A DNA stretch of 64,000 nt from NCBI GenBank assembly GCA_903870905.1, contig CAIQEU010000072.1:1-64000 (forward strand), read 5' to 3'. This document shows, piece by piece, positions 45,381-55,246 of the stretch; position 1 is the first letter of the stretch, and each line of letters opens with the position of its first letter. Source of the DNA: an uncultured Actinomycetes bacterium. Lineage in GTDB: Bacteria > Actinomycetota > Acidimicrobiia > Acidimicrobiales > RAAP-2. The position numbers and the translations under genes were made by a program. Under the pieces are notes generated by a model. The model worked only from the letters and a program-made list of their open reading frames with translations. It was not told where the DNA came from and ran no database searches.

Positions 45381-45698
45381 ATGCCGACGCCACCAGAACT
45401 CAGTCCCGAACAACGCGCACAGGCTCTCGCCAAAGCAACTGAAGTTCGCAATCGCCGAGCGGCAATCAAAGTCCAACTGAAAAGTGGCGAGATCACCTTC
45501 CGCCAAATGATGGAACTCGCCGACAGCGAAGACGCGATCGCTGGGTTGAAGGTGCTCAGCGCTCTTGAATCGCTGCCTCGAATTGGTAAGGTGAAGGCCC
45601 GTCGGCTGATCGACGAGGGTGGAATCGCCATGTCTCGGCGCCTCCGTGGCCTCGGAGCCCATCAGCGAGCATTCTTGGAGAGCGCAACTGACAACTGA
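45381..45698 (+). CDS. mihF: actinobacterial integration host factor
   Basis: 105 residues, helical. RNRRAAIKVQLKSGEITFRQMM (in part), LESLPRIGKVKARRLIDE and a helix-two-turn-helix near the C-terminus match the mycobacterial/Streptomyces mIHF family, a nucleoid-associated DNA-bending protein unrelated to enterobacterial IHF. The position between pyrF and gmk is conserved in actinobacteria and supports the phylum assignment. Leaderless geometry; overlaps gmk. Confidence 0.95.
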   Translation: MPTPPELSPEQRAQALAKATEVRNRRAAIKVQLKSGEITFRQMMELADSEDAIAGLKVLSALESLPRIGKVKARRLIDEGGIAMSRRLRGLGAHQRAFLESATDN

Positions 45699-46257
45699 AC
45701 CTCGGATCTTCGTGCTGGTCGGCCCTGGTGGTGTCGGCAAAGGCACCGTTGCGACTCGTCTCATCGAGCGCGATCCGATGTTGTGGCTTTCTCGCTCGTG
45801 GACGACGCGTCCGCAGCGACCTGGTGAGGCGGACAATGCCTACGTATTCGTTGACCGTGACACGTTCTTGGCCAACGTTGAGGCCGGTGGATTCTTCGAG
45901 TGGGCGGAGTTCCTCGGCAACCTCTACGGCACACCGGTTCCCCAACCGCCCGAGGGTCGAGATGTCCTCCTCGAAATCGAGGTTGATGGCGCGCGTCAGG
46001 TCGTGGCTCGTCGGAGCGACGCCTGTGTCATCTTGTTGACGCCACCCTCGGTCGAGGTGCAGCGGCAGCGGCTCCGTGGGCGGGGTGACCGGGAGGAGCA
46101 CGTCGAACTTCGGATCAGCGAAGGACTCAGCGAGGTCGACGCCGCACGCTCCTTCGCCACGGTCGTTGTTATCAACGATGACCTCGACACCGCGGTCGAT
46201 GATGTGGCATCTATACTCAATCGATACCGCAGTGCGTCTCCCGACGCCGCCGACTGA
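45688..46257 (+). CDS. gmk: guanylate kinase
   Basis: 189 residues if translation starts at the CTG at 45688, which has GGAG 7 nt upstream. The only conventional start in frame (GTG at 45619) would add 23 residues read inside mihF, with poor composition. Guanylate kinase blocks are present: P-loop GPGGVGKGT, SRSWTTRPQRPGE and GNLYGTP with the GMP-binding residues. The P-loop has Gly in place of the usual Ser (GPSGVGKG). Phosphorylates GMP to GDP. rpoZ follows at once. Confidence 0.88.
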   Translation: MTTEPRIFVLVGPGGVGKGTVATRLIERDPMLWLSRSWTTRPQRPGEADNAYVFVDRDTFLANVEAGGFFEWAEFLGNLYGTPVPQPPEGRDVLLEIEVDGARQVVARRSDACVILLTPPSVEVQRQRLRGRGDREEHVELRISEGLSEVDAARSFATVVVINDDLDTAVDDVASILNRYRSASPDAAD

Positions 46258-46267
46258 AGGATTTCCC

Positions 46268-46621
46268 ATGGCCCAGCGTCGACACACCCTCATCGAGCCT
46301 CCGATCGAGCAGCTGCTCGAGACAGTGGATTCGAAGTTCACCCTCGTGACGCTGGCTGCCCGTCGTGGCCGCGAGATCAACCAGTACTACCACTCGCTCG
46401 GTGAGTTCTCTGGTCGCGTGGCGAGCCCGCAGGTGACCTCAACCTCGGAGAAGGCGCTGTCGATTGCCTTTGAGGAGATCGCTGCTGGAAAGTGCGGATT
46501 CGAGCGCAAGGACCCCGAAGAGCTCGCAGCAGAGGCCGCAGCGGAAGCTGCAGCCACCGAAGATGCGGCCTCAGTGTTCGGGTCGTCGGTGTTCGACACT
46601 CCGCCCTCCACTGAGCTCTAG
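46268..46621 (+). CDS. rpoZ: RNA polymerase omega subunit
   Basis: 117 residues from the ATG at 46268 behind GAAGGA. The core (PPIEQLLETVDSKFTLVTLAARRGREINQYY in part; SEKALSIAFEEIAAGK) is that of omega, which helps beta' fold. An Ala/Glu-rich C-terminal tail of ~40 residues follows. The conserved gmk-rpoZ-coaBC order supports the call. Confidence 0.95.
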   Translation: MAQRRHTLIEPPIEQLLETVDSKFTLVTLAARRGREINQYYHSLGEFSGRVASPQVTSTSEKALSIAFEEIAAGKCGFERKDPEELAAEAAAEAAATEDAASVFGSSVFDTPPSTEL

Positions 46622-46634
46622 TCGCAATCCGCTC

Positions 46635-47882
46635 GTGGGAGAGCGAGGAGTTGACCAACCCGTCGTCGTTCTCGGCGTCTGCGGCGGTATCGCCGCCTAC
46701 AAGGCCGTTGAAGTTCTCCGCCTCTTGACTGAGGCTGGCTGTGCGGTGAGCCCGATTCTCACTGAAGCCGCAACTGAGTTCATCGGTCCACTGACCTTCA
46801 GCGCCTTGGCCGCAGAACCTGCTGAGGTGTCCCTCTACGGCGGCGCCCATCCGAGCCCGCACACACGACTCGGCCAGAAGGCCGATCTCGTGGTTGTCGC
46901 TCCTGCGACCGCAGATCTCCTCAGTCGCCTCGTGGCCGGTCGCAGTGATGACCTGCTCACCGCAACGCTCAGCGCAACGACGGCACCGATCGTCGTGGCT
47001 CCAGCGATGCACACTGAGATGTGGGAGCAGGCGAGCGTCCAGGCGAACGTCGCAACGCTGCGAGGGCGCGGGGTGGTGGTGGTTGACCCGGCTTCGGGTC
47101 GGCTCGCTGGAGGTGACGTTGGGACCGGTCGCTTGGCCGAACCGGCAGTTATCGCCGCCACGGCGCTCGAAGTTCTCGGCGGCATCGGCCACGACCGAGA
47201 CTTGGAGGGATGTCACGTCCTCATCACCGCAGGTGGAACTCGTGAAGCCATCGATCCCGTCCGCTACGTGTCGAATCGGTCGTCAGGGAAGCAGGGGTAC
47301 GCCCTCGTTGAGGCTGCGGTCGCTCGTGGCGCCCGCGTGACGCTCGTGACGGCAGCTCGGCGGGCCTTGACGCCACTGGCAGCTGAGGTGACCACTGTGG
47401 TGGAGGTGGATTCGGCCGATGAGATGGATCGCGCCGTTGCGTCGGTGTCATCTGCGGCCGACGTCGTGATCATGGCTGCAGCGGTAGCGGACTACCGGCC
47501 TGTTGCGTCGGCGAGTCGAAAACTCACGAAGGATCTCGGTATTCCCACCATTGAACTCGAGCAGACCGCCGACATCTTGGCTGGACTCGTCAGCCGCCGC
47601 CGCCATGGACAGGTCATCGTGGGATTCGCCGCTGAAACCCACGACGTTCTCGAGCGAGCGACAGCGAAGTTGGCTCGCAAGGGTTGCGATCTCCTCGTCG
47701 TCAACGACGTGGCGGCAGATGCGGTTGGGTTCGACCACGAGACCAACGCGGTGGTCATTCTCGGCGCCGACGGATCGGCGACCGACGTTCCCCTCGCAGC
47801 AAAACGCATCGTGGCCCACGCTGTCTTGGATAGGGTGGCACGACTGCGAACCACGACACCTATTGAGAGGACCCCTTCGTGA
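46635..47882 (+). CDS. coaBC: bifunctional phosphopantothenoylcysteine decarboxylase/synthetase
   Basis: 415 residues. CoaC half: [11 protein letters not shown], the active His in [21 protein letters not shown] (in part) and PAMHTEMW, the actinobacterial version of the PAMN motif. CoaB half: [25 protein letters not shown] (in part), [10 protein letters not shown] and the Lys-containing SRKLTKD. Two consecutive steps of coenzyme A synthesis. Start at GTG 46635 is the best in frame but has no clear ribosome binding site. GTGA overlap with metK. Confidence 0.94.
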   Translation: MGERGVDQPVVVLGVCGGIAAYKAVEVLRLLTEAGCAVSPILTEAATEFIGPLTFSALAAEPAEVSLYGGAHPSPHTRLGQKADLVVVAPATADLLSRLVAGRSDDLLTATLSATTAPIVVAPAMHTEMWEQASVQANVATLRGRGVVVVDPASGRLAGGDVGTGRLAEPAVIAATALEVLGGIGHDRDLEGCHVLITAGGTREAIDPVRYVSNRSSGKQGYALVEAAVARGARVTLVTAARRALTPLAAEVTTVVEVDSADEMDRAVASVSSAADVVIMAAAVADYRPVASASRKLTKDLGIPTIELEQTADILAGLVSRRRHGQVIVGFAAETHDVLERATAKLARKGCDLLVVNDVAADAVGFDHETNAVVILGADGSATDVPLAAKRIVAHAVLDRVARLRTTTPIERTPS

Positions 47883-49075
47883 CTGACCGCACTGTCTTCA
47901 CATCCGAGTCGGTGACCGAAGGTCACCCCGACAAGATGGCCGACCAAGTTTCCGACGCGGTCTTGGATGCGATCTTGGCGCAAGACCCGACGAGCCGTGT
48001 GGCGTGCGAGTCGCTACTCACCACTGGCCTCGTCATCGTGGCGGGAGAAATCACCACGAGCGCGGTCATCGACGTGCCGTCCCTCGTGCGTGAGACGGTC
48101 ATCGACATTGGCTACGACGACGATGCCAAGGGGTTCAACGGCAAGACCTGCGGCGTCATGGTGACGCTCGACAAGCAGTCCCCCGACATCGCTGCTGGTG
48201 TGGACCGTGCGCTCGAAATGCGGACCGGCGATGCCGGCGAAGATCGCTTGAACGCCCAAGGTGCTGGCGACCAAGGAATGATGTTCGGATACGCCTGTGA
48301 TGAGACGCCGGACCTCATGCCGTTGCCAATCTGGCTCTCACACCGCCTCTCGCAGCGCTTGGCCCAGGTCCGACGCTCGGGGCAGCTCGGCTACCTGCGC
48401 CCTGACGGCAAGACCCAGGTCTCGGTCATCTACGAAGGTGGTCGCCCTGTGGCGATTGACACCATCTTGATCTCGACGCAACACGCACCGGGCATCGACC
48501 TTCAGGGGACCTTGCTGCCGGATCTGACCAACGACGTCATCATGCCGCTGCTCCCAGCCGACCTCGACGCCTCCGACCTCCGCATCCTCGTCAACCCGAC
48601 GGGCATCTTCGAGCTCGGTGGCCCACACGCTGACACCGGCCTGACCGGACGCAAGATCATCGTCGACACCTACGGCGGTATGGCCCGCCACGGTGGCGGC
48701 GCCTTCTCCGGGAAGGACCCGTCCAAGGTCGACCGCTCCGCCGCCTACGCCGCTCGCTGGGTGGCCAAGCACGTCGTCGCTGCAGGTGCAGCTCGCAAGT
48801 GCGAGGTCCAGGTTGCCTACGCCATTGGTGTCGCCAAGCCGGTGTCGCTCCTCGTCGAGACCTTCGGTACCGAAGCGGTGAGCCCAGCTGCGATTGCCGC
48901 GGCAGTCTCTGAGCTCTTCGACCTGCGCCCAGCCGCTATCGATCGGGACCTCAACCTCCGTCGGCCGATCTACAAGAAGACCGCGGCCTATGGACACTTC
49001 GGTCGCAACGACAGCGATTTCACGTGGGAGCACACCCCACGAGTGGATGACCTCAAGAGCGCGCTTGGCCTCTAG
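47879..49075 (+). CDS. metK: S-adenosylmethionine synthetase
   Basis: 398 residues. [20 protein letters not shown] (ATP and Mg), [12 protein letters not shown] and [19 protein letters not shown] are diagnostic. Makes SAM from methionine and ATP. GTG start overlapping the coaBC stop and preceded by GAGAGGA. No SAM riboswitch lies upstream. Confidence 0.97.
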   Translation: MTDRTVFTSESVTEGHPDKMADQVSDAVLDAILAQDPTSRVACESLLTTGLVIVAGEITTSAVIDVPSLVRETVIDIGYDDDAKGFNGKTCGVMVTLDKQSPDIAAGVDRALEMRTGDAGEDRLNAQGAGDQGMMFGYACDETPDLMPLPIWLSHRLSQRLAQVRRSGQLGYLRPDGKTQVSVIYEGGRPVAIDTILISTQHAPGIDLQGTLLPDLTNDVIMPLLPADLDASDLRILVNPTGIFELGGPHADTGLTGRKIIVDTYGGMARHGGGAFSGKDPSKVDRSAAYAARWVAKHVVAAGAARKCEVQVAYAIGVAKPVSLLVETFGTEAVSPAAIAAAVSELFDLRPAAIDRDLNLRRPIYKKTAAYGHFGRNDSDFTWEHTPRVDDLKSALGL

Positions 49076-49084
49076 GAGGACGCC

Positions 49085-50857
49085 ATGTCGAGCGTGAGCG
49101 TCGCCTGCGACGTTGCTGCGCTGGCACGACCGTTCGACTACGCGGTGCCGGACCAATTTCCCGGCCCACTCGAGCCGGGAACCATGGTCCGCGTCTCCCT
49201 CCATGGACGCCGTGTCGATGGCTGGATCCTCGGTCCGGGAGAAGGCGCAGCGGTTGCCCTCCAACCCCTCCTCAAGATCAAGGGTCTTGGTCCAACGACG
49301 GAGTTGCTCGAGCTGTCGACCTGGGCGGCATGGCGATTCGCTGGCCCTCGGACTCGGTTCTTGAAGGCCGCATCTCCCGAGCGAAACTGCGCGTCGCTGC
49401 CGACGCCCCCGTCGTGGTCGTGCTCGCCCGAGCGTGATCTCGGCCTCCGACTTCCCGACCCCACAGCACCGGTCCAACTCGTCACGTCCGGTGCCGTTGA
49501 AGACCACTTCCCACTCCTCCTCGACGCGCTGGCCACCTGGCGACCAACTGCCGCGTCGGGTTCAGTGCTCATCACGGTCCCGAACCAGGCCTACGCCGAA
49601 CGCCTCGCCCATCGGCTCCGTCAGCACGGCGTTCCCGCATCGGGACCAGGACCACTGGCGTGGGTGCAGGCCCGGGCCGGTTGGCCGGTGGTTATCGGAA
49701 CGCGGAGTGCGGCGTTCGCACCCGTGCCGCATTTGGCTGGCGTGGTGATCCTCGATGCCCACGACGACGCCTACGTCGAGCAGGCATCGCCCACCTGGAA
49801 CGCCATCGACGTGCTCATCGAGCGAGCCACACGAGCAGACGTCCCGCTCGCGCTCATCACACCGCTGCCAACCCCGCGACTGCGGGCGCTCGCAGCACCG
49901 CAGGCGGCGGTCGGCAGTCGTGGGAGCGCGTCGTGGCCGACGTGCACCGTGGTCGACAAGACCACGACCGATCCCCGACACGGAATGCTCACCGAGGGAT
50001 TCGTCGACGCCGCTCGGGCAGCACTGGCGCGGTCAACGAGCCCTGGCGCCGTGGTGGTCCTCCATAACGCCAAGGGCCGAGCCACCTTGCTCGCCTGTCG
50101 GACCTGCTCGGCGCTGGCGACGTGTGCCACCTGTGGGGCGACGGTCGCCGAACGAGGTGATGCGTTGGTCTGCGCGGCCTGTCACGCCGAGCGCCCCGTC
50201 CTGTGCAGCGCCTGCGGCGCCGTAGGGCTCAAGATCCTCCGACCTGGTGTGGCCCGCCTTGCTGAGGAGATCGCTGCGCTCTTGCAGTGTCCGGTCCAAG
50301 AGATGACGGCAGCGTCGCTCGATCCGGTGACGACTCCGGTCGTCGTGGGTACCGAGACCGTCTTGCACCGTATTCGCCGAGCGCAGCTCGTCGTCGTGCT
50401 CGACCTCGACCACTACCTCCTCATGGCGCGACTCGACGCTGAAGAGCACACGCTCCAGGTCCTCGTCCGTTCCGGCCGACTCGTCGGCGCTCGAGATGGC
50501 GCAGGATCCGGCGAACTCCTCGTGCAGACGAGGCGCCCCGCCCACGAACTCGTCGTCGGGCTCGTGCAGGGGAGTATCGACGACGTGCTCGACCACGCGT
50601 CGGAGCGAGCAGCCCGTCTTGGGTTGCCACCCTTCCAAGCCATCGCCGTCCTCCGTGGCGTCGACCGAGTTCTCGCAGCGGCTCAGGTTGCCGCGGCGGC
50701 GTCTGCGATCAGCGTGGTGGACCTAGGCGACGACAGCGTGATGGTGACCGCACCGCAGATGGAGGTGCTCTGCGATGGCCTCGCCGCCATCGATCGAGCC
50801 AAATGCGCGGTCACCGTGGCGGTCGGTCCCGGGAAGGTCGACCGAACAGGCCGGTAG
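49085..50857 (+). CDS. priA: PriA-like primosomal protein without ATPase motifs
   Basis: 590 residues. The N-terminal 3'-DNA-binding domain (VACDVAALARPFDYAVP …) and a Zn region with eight Cys in C-x2-C pairs (CRTC, CATC, CAAC, CSAC) are present. The helicase lobes are degenerate: there is no Walker A GKT, and the DEEH box reads LDAHDDAYVEQ. Loss of ATPase motifs is known in actinobacterial PriA, which may act as a scaffold for primosome loading. Good AGGAGG-type site before the ATG. Its stop codon TAG is part of the -10 of def. Confidence 0.92.
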   Translation: MSSVSVACDVAALARPFDYAVPDQFPGPLEPGTMVRVSLHGRRVDGWILGPGEGAAVALQPLLKIKGLGPTTELLELSTWAAWRFAGPRTRFLKAASPERNCASLPTPPSWSCSPERDLGLRLPDPTAPVQLVTSGAVEDHFPLLLDALATWRPTAASGSVLITVPNQAYAERLAHRLRQHGVPASGPGPLAWVQARAGWPVVIGTRSAAFAPVPHLAGVVILDAHDDAYVEQASPTWNAIDVLIERATRADVPLALITPLPTPRLRALAAPQAAVGSRGSASWPTCTVVDKTTTDPRHGMLTEGFVDAARAALARSTSPGAVVVLHNAKGRATLLACRTCSALATCATCGATVAERGDALVCAACHAERPVLCSACGAVGLKILRPGVARLAEEIAALLQCPVQEMTAASLDPVTTPVVVGTETVLHRIRRAQLVVVLDLDHYLLMARLDAEEHTLQVLVRSGRLVGARDGAGSGELLVQTRRPAHELVVGLVQGSIDDVLDHASERAARLGLPPFQAIAVLRGVDRVLAAAQVAAAASAISVVDLGDDSVMVTAPQMEVLCDGLAAIDRAKCAVTVAVGPGKVDRTGR

Positions 50858-50860
50858 AAT
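50855..50860 (+). promoter_or_regulatory. -10 box, leaderless geometry (def)
   Basis: TAGAAT, 6 nt before the GTG at 50867; its first three bases are the priA stop codon. Confidence 0.68.
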
Positions 50861-50866
50861 GGGTGC

Positions 50867-51400
50867 GTGCACCGCATTCGTCAGTATGGAGATCCCGTCC
50901 TCCGAGAGGCCACCAAAGAAGTTACCGATATCGACGGCGCGGTGATCGCCCTCGTGGATCGCATGATCGACGTGATGTACGCGGCGCCAGGGTCCGGATT
51001 GGCCGCGAATCAGATTGGGATCCAAAAGCGCATCTTCGTCTACGACGCCAGCGACGGCCTCGGACCGCGGACACTCATCAACCCCCGAGTCGTCGAGTCC
51101 GATGGCGAGTGGACCTTCGAGGAAGGTTGCCTCTCAGTGCCGGGGCTGAGCTGGGAGATCACCCGCCCCAACGCCATCCACCTCGTCGGCCTCGACATCG
51201 ACGGTAACGAGGTCTCCATTGAGACCGATGAGTACGAGGGCCGAATCTTCCAACACGAGATGGACCACTTGGACGGGATTCTGCTCGTCGACCGACTCGA
51301 CGAGCACCAGCGCAAGAAGGCGAAGAAGATCCTGGCTCGTCGCGAACAGGCTGCCAACGCTCCCGACCCCGACGGGCTCCGCCGACTGCTCGGGTTCTGA
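50867..51400 (+). CDS. def: peptide deformylase
   Basis: 177 residues. All three motifs are intact: GSGLAANQIG, EGCLSVPG with the metal Cys, and QHEMDHLDG with two metal His and the catalytic Glu. Removes the formyl group from nascent proteins; fmt follows 2 nt after its stop. The tail (RRKKAKKI-like basic segment) extends past the core. Confidence 0.97.
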   Translation: MHRIRQYGDPVLREATKEVTDIDGAVIALVDRMIDVMYAAPGSGLAANQIGIQKRIFVYDASDGLGPRTLINPRVVESDGEWTFEEGCLSVPGLSWEITRPNAIHLVGLDIDGNEVSIETDEYEGRIFQHEMDHLDGILLVDRLDEHQRKKAKKILARREQAANAPDPDGLRRLLGF

Positions 51401-51402
51401 AC

Positions 51403-52299
51403 GTGGCGAGGCTCGTCTACCTCGGCACGCCCGAGCTCGCCGTTGCGCCGCTCAACGCCCTCGTGGCCGCAGGACACGACGTGGCTCTCGTGGTCAGCCA
51501 ACCTGACGCTCGCCGGGGGCGGGGGAGTGCGACGTCCCCGAGTCCCGTCAAGGCAGCCGCACTCGAACTCGGCATTGCGGTGAGCGATGATCCAAGCGAC
51601 CTCCTCACCGTCAACGCTGAGGCAGGGGTCGTCGTGGCCTACGGCCGACTCCTCGCTCCAGCGCTCGTCCACGCCATGCCGCTCGTCAACCTCCATTTCT
51701 CGTTGCTCCCGCGGTGGCGAGGGGCGGCACCGGTGGAGCGAGCGATCTTGGCCGGCGACCGAGACACCGGCGTCTGCGTCATGGCGGTCGAAGAGGGCCT
51801 CGACACCGGTGCCGTCTACGCCTCGGCGACGGTGGCCGTGGGCGAGCACACGCTGACGGGGCTGCAGGAGCTCTTAGTGACAGAGGGCTGCCGACTCCTC
51901 GTCGACGCTTTCGCCAACGGCGTGGCCGGACTCCCGGTGCCCGTGCCACAAGCCGGTGTTCCAACCGTGGCCAAGAAGATTCGCCCCGAAGAACTCCACC
52001 TCGACTGGTCAGCCCCAGCCGAGGAGATCCGCCGAGTCATTCGCCTCGGACGGGCGTTCACTCACGACGGGACGAAGCGCCTCCGAATCCTTGAGGCCGT
52101 AGCCACTGACCATGTGCTCGCTCCCGGCCACGTCGACGGCACGCTCGTTGGGACAGGGACGACGGCGATCGCGTTGATCCGGGTGCAGCCTGAGGGCAAG
52201 GCACCCATGGATGGCCCTGATTGGGCACGGGGCCGCCGAACCGCTGAGCCGTTTGAAATGGTGCGTTCGGTGTCGGCGAGTCCTAGGCTGGAGGCGTGA
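51403..52299 (+). CDS. fmt: methionyl-tRNA formyltransferase
   Basis: 298 residues. N-terminal hydrolase-type domain with YLGTPELAV, the 10-formyl-THF motif NLHFSLLPRWRGAAP and GLDTGAVYA; the C-terminal OB-fold is shorter than in E. coli and ends ARGRRTAEPFEMVRS. Formylates initiator tRNA, complementing def. GTG start; overlaps rpe by 4 nt. Confidence 0.95.
   Translation: MARLVYLGTPELAVAPLNALVAAGHDVALVVSQPDARRGRGSATSPSPVKAAALELGIAVSDDPSDLLTVNAEAGVVVAYGRLLAPALVHAMPLVNLHFSLLPRWRGAAPVERAILAGDRDTGVCVMAVEEGLDTGAVYASATVAVGEHTLTGLQELLVTEGCRLLVDAFANGVAGLPVPVPQAGVPTVAKKIRPEELHLDWSAPAEEIRRVIRLGRAFTHDGTKRLRILEAVATDHVLAPGHVDGTLVGTGTTAIALIRVQPEGKAPMDGPDWARGRRTAEPFEMVRSVSASPRLEA
52284..52289 (+). promoter_or_regulatory. 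-10 box, leaderless geometry (rpe), inside fmt
   Basis: TAGGCT, 6 nt before the GTG at 52296. The spacer also resembles a Shine-Dalgarno sequence (GGAGG), so rpe may use either mode. Confidence 0.55.
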
Positions 52300-53000
52300 T
52301 GCAGGCCACCGTCGCAGCAGACCGTCCACTCCTCGTCGCTCCGTCGATCCTGTCTGCTGACTTCGCGCACCTCGGTGCGGCCGTCGACACGGTGACCCCG
52401 GCGGTCTCCTGGCTCCACGTCGACGTCATGGACGGCCACTTCGTTCCGAACTTGACCATTGGGCCACCGGTCGTCGCGTCGCTCAGCGCAGCGACCGACC
52501 TCTACCTCGACTGCCACCTCATGATGACGAATCCTGAGCGCTACCTCGAAGCGTTCCGAGATGCCGGAGCGAACGGGTGCACGGTGCACGTTGAAGTGGG
52601 CGACACCGACGCCAAGATCGACCAAATGCGCGACCTCGGCCTGCGGGTGGGCCTTGCTGTCAACCCCGACGGCACCTTTGCCATGGTGGAGCCCTACCTC
52701 GACCGCATCGACCTGCTCCTCTGCATGACGGTGTTCCCCGGGTTCGGTGGACAGTCGTTCATCCCGTCGGTGATGGAGACCGTGCGCCTCGCCCGAACCG
52801 CAGCGACCGAGCGCGGTCTCGTCCTCGACATCGAGGTTGATGGTGGGGTCGACGTGTCGACCGTCGTTGACTGCACCACCGCCGGCGCCAACGTCTTCGT
52901 CGCCGGAAGTGCAGTCTTCAATCGACCCGACCCCGCTGCAGCGGCTGAGGCGATCTTCGACGCCGCGTCCTCTGCACGCCAGCACCTCCTCGACGCGTAA
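52296..53000 (+). CDS. rpe: ribulose-phosphate 3-epimerase
   Basis: 234 residues, TIM barrel. APSILSADFAHLG, HVDVMDGHFVPNLTIGPPVV (in part), CHLMMTNPERYLEAF and VFPGFGGQSF with the catalytic Asp/His set are present. Interconverts ribulose- and xylulose-5-phosphate in the pentose phosphate pathway; ribulose-5-phosphate is also a substrate of RibB just downstream. Starts GTG ATG, so either codon may be used. Confidence 0.96.
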   Translation: MMQATVAADRPLLVAPSILSADFAHLGAAVDTVTPAVSWLHVDVMDGHFVPNLTIGPPVVASLSAATDLYLDCHLMMTNPERYLEAFRDAGANGCTVHVEVGDTDAKIDQMRDLGLRVGLAVNPDGTFAMVEPYLDRIDLLLCMTVFPGFGGQSFIPSVMETVRLARTAATERGLVLDIEVDGGVDVSTVVDCTTAGANVFVAGSAVFNRPDPAAAAEAIFDAASSARQHLLDA

Positions 53001-53009
53001 GTCACCGCG

Positions 53010-54029
53010 GTGACCTCTGCACCCCAGCCGCTGTGGAGCGAGCGTGAGCGACTCGCCATGGTTCGCGCAATGGAGGCTGCCGACGCCGTCCGTCGCATTA
53101 CCCCGCCGAATCCGTGGGTGGGCGCGGTGGTGCTGCTCCGCAATGGAGCAGAGGCGATCGGGGCGACGGCGGCGCCGGGTGGCCCTCACGCTGAGGTGAC
53201 TGCCTTGGCGGCAGCTCGAACACTCGGTGACGTCGCCGGAGCCACGGTGGTCGTGACCCTCGAGCCCTGCAGTCACACCGGTCGGACCGGTCCGTGTGTG
53301 GCAGCACTCATCGAGGCCGGGGTCGCGCGAGTCGTCGTGGCCATTGCCGACCCGGACCACCACGTCGCTGGAATGGGAGTCGCCGCCCTCCGAGCCGCTG
53401 GCATTGAGGTGGTGCTCGGCTGCATGGCGGACGAGGTTGCCGCACAGTTGTACCCCTACCTCCATCACCGAGAGTCCGGGCGTCCAGAAGTCGTCCTCAA
53501 GTTGGCTGCCACACTCGATGGCCGCACGGCTGCTCCGGACGGATCGAGTCAGTGGATCACGAGTCCCGAAGCTCGCCGAGATGCTCATGAACTCCGGGCG
53601 AGTTGCCAGGCCATCATCGTAGGGAGGGGGACCGTGCTCGCCGATGACCCAGCGCTCACGGTTCGACTCCCCGGCTACGAGGGCCCACAACCGCGACGTA
53701 TCGTCCTCGGCGCCGTTCCTCCCGGAGCGGCCGTTGCCCCGTGTGAGGAGTACTCCGGGGATCTGTCGACCCTCCTCGATGACCTCGGTGCGTCTGGAGT
53801 CCTCCGGGTCCTCGTCGAAGGCGGGGCGGCAACCGCCCATCGCTTCGTCGCTGATGGCCTCGTCGATCGGTACGTGGTCTACCTCGCACCTGCCATCATG
53901 GGGGGTGACGATGGTCGGGCGATGTTCGCTGGTCCTGGTGCCCCTACCCTTGATGGGTGTTGGAGGGGCACCTTCGTGTCGTGCCAGCCAGTTGGTCCAG
54001 ATCTGAGAGTAGAGGTAGTGGGACGATGA
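53010..54029 (+). CDS. ribD: bifunctional riboflavin deaminase/reductase
   Basis: 339 residues. Deaminase half: NPWVGAVV, the zinc site HAE and [11 protein letters not shown]. Reductase half: [21 protein letters not shown] (in part), [15 protein letters not shown] and [13 protein letters not shown]. Carries out steps two and three of riboflavin synthesis. GTG start 9 nt after rpe; ends in an ATGA overlap with ribBA. Confidence 0.95.
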   Translation: MTSAPQPLWSERERLAMVRAMEAADAVRRITPPNPWVGAVVLLRNGAEAIGATAAPGGPHAEVTALAAARTLGDVAGATVVVTLEPCSHTGRTGPCVAALIEAGVARVVVAIADPDHHVAGMGVAALRAAGIEVVLGCMADEVAAQLYPYLHHRESGRPEVVLKLAATLDGRTAAPDGSSQWITSPEARRDAHELRASCQAIIVGRGTVLADDPALTVRLPGYEGPQPRRIVLGAVPPGAAVAPCEEYSGDLSTLLDDLGASGVLRVLVEGGAATAHRFVADGLVDRYVVYLAPAIMGGDDGRAMFAGPGAPTLDGCWRGTFVSCQPVGPDLRVEVVGR

Positions 54030-55246
54030 CGTTCTCCAAGGTTGAAGATGCCATTGCGGCGATTGCCCGGGGCGGCATGGTGGTGGTCGTCGACGACGAA
54101 GACCGGGAGAACGAGGGTGACCTCATCATGGCCGCCGAAGCGGCCACCCCAGAGACCATCGCCTTCTTCTTGGCCCACACCTCAGGCGTCATCTGTGTGC
54201 CCATTGAGCACGAGCGTGCCGATGCGCTCGACCTTCCCCTCATGGTGGTCGCCAACACCGAGGCCCAGCGCACCGCGTTCACGGTGACGGTGGACTATCG
54301 CCACGGAACCTCGACGGGCATCTCGGCTGCAGACCGAGCGGCGACGATTCGCGCCATGATCGACCCCGCAACTCGACCAACGGACCTCAATCGTCCAGGA
54401 CACATCTTCCCGTTGCGCTACCGCGAGGGTGGCGTCTTGAAGCGTGCTGGGCACACCGAAGCCACCGTCGACCTCTGCCGTCTGGCGGGCAAGTACCCCT
54501 CGGGGGTCCTGTGTGAGATCGTGACCGAGGACAAGTCCGAGATGGCCCGACTCGATGATCTGGCCATCTTCGCGGAGCGCCACGGGCTGCCGCTCATCTC
54601 AATTGCCGATCTGATTCGGTACCGTCGCCGGCACGAGAAGCTGGTCCGTAAGGTCAGCCAAGCGGCGATCCCGACGGAGCTCGGCGAGTTCCAAGCCCAC
54701 GTCTACGAGTCCGTCTTGGATGGTGAGCAGCACTTGGCATTCGTCTACGGCGACATCGACGGCGCCGACGACCTCTTGGTGCGAGTGCACAGCGAGTGCT
54801 TGACGGGCGATGTCTTTGGATCCCGGCGCTGTGACTGCGGTCCGCAGCTCCACGCCGCCATGGAGCTCATCGAAGCAGAGGGCAAGGGCGTCCTCGTCTA
54901 CCTCCGAGGCCACGAAGGGCGAGGCATTGGTCTCGGCCACAAGATCCGTGCCTACGAACTCCAAGAGCAAGGGCTCGACACCGTCGATGCGAACTTAGAG
55001 CAAGGTCTCCCCGTCGACAGTCGGGAGTACGGCATCGGGGCGCAGATCCTCGTCGACCTCGGGGTCACCACGATGCGCCTCATGACCAACAACCCCGCGA
55101 AGTACGGCGGTCTCGAAGGCTTCGGTCTCGACATCACCGCTCGAGTGCCACTGCAGTCTCGCCCCACGAGTGAGAACATCACCTACCTGAAGACCAAGCG
55201 GGAGCGCATGGGTCACCTCTTGGAGGGCCTCGATGACGTCAAGTAG
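54026..55246 (+). CDS. ribBA: bifunctional DHBP synthase / GTP cyclohydrolase II
   Basis: 406 residues. RibB half: [16 protein letters not shown] and [14 protein letters not shown]; RibA half: [20 protein letters not shown] with three zinc Cys and [17 protein letters not shown]. Both active sites look complete. Provides the four-carbon unit and the pyrimidine precursor of riboflavin. Starts at the ATG overlapping the ribD stop; overlaps ribH by 14 nt. Confidence 0.96.
   Translation: MTFSKVEDAIAAIARGGMVVVVDDEDRENEGDLIMAAEAATPETIAFFLAHTSGVICVPIEHERADALDLPLMVVANTEAQRTAFTVTVDYRHGTSTGISAADRAATIRAMIDPATRPTDLNRPGHIFPLRYREGGVLKRAGHTEATVDLCRLAGKYPSGVLCEIVTEDKSEMARLDDLAIFAERHGLPLISIADLIRYRRRHEKLVRKVSQAAIPTELGEFQAHVYESVLDGEQHLAFVYGDIDGADDLLVRVHSECLTGDVFGSRRCDCGPQLHAAMELIEAEGKGVLVYLRGHEGRGIGLGHKIRAYELQEQGLDTVDANLEQGLPVDSREYGIGAQILVDLGVTTMRLMTNNPAKYGGLEGFGLDITARVPLQSRPTSENITYLKTKRERMGHLLEGLDDVK

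Noticed and set aside
47849-47879. Possible SAM riboswitch before metK
   Set aside because: coaBC runs into metK with a GTGA overlap, so there is no leader to hold one.
53001-53010. Possible FMN riboswitch before the rib genes
   Set aside because: Only 9 nt separate rpe and ribD.
53655-53685. tRNA T-arm-like sequence GGTTCGACTCC
   Set aside because: Lies in ribD coding sequence, and no acceptor stem or anticodon arm can be built around it.
52062-53840. 592-codon minus-strand open frame
   Set aside because: Antisense to fmt, rpe and ribD; low-complexity Arg/His/Gly-rich product.
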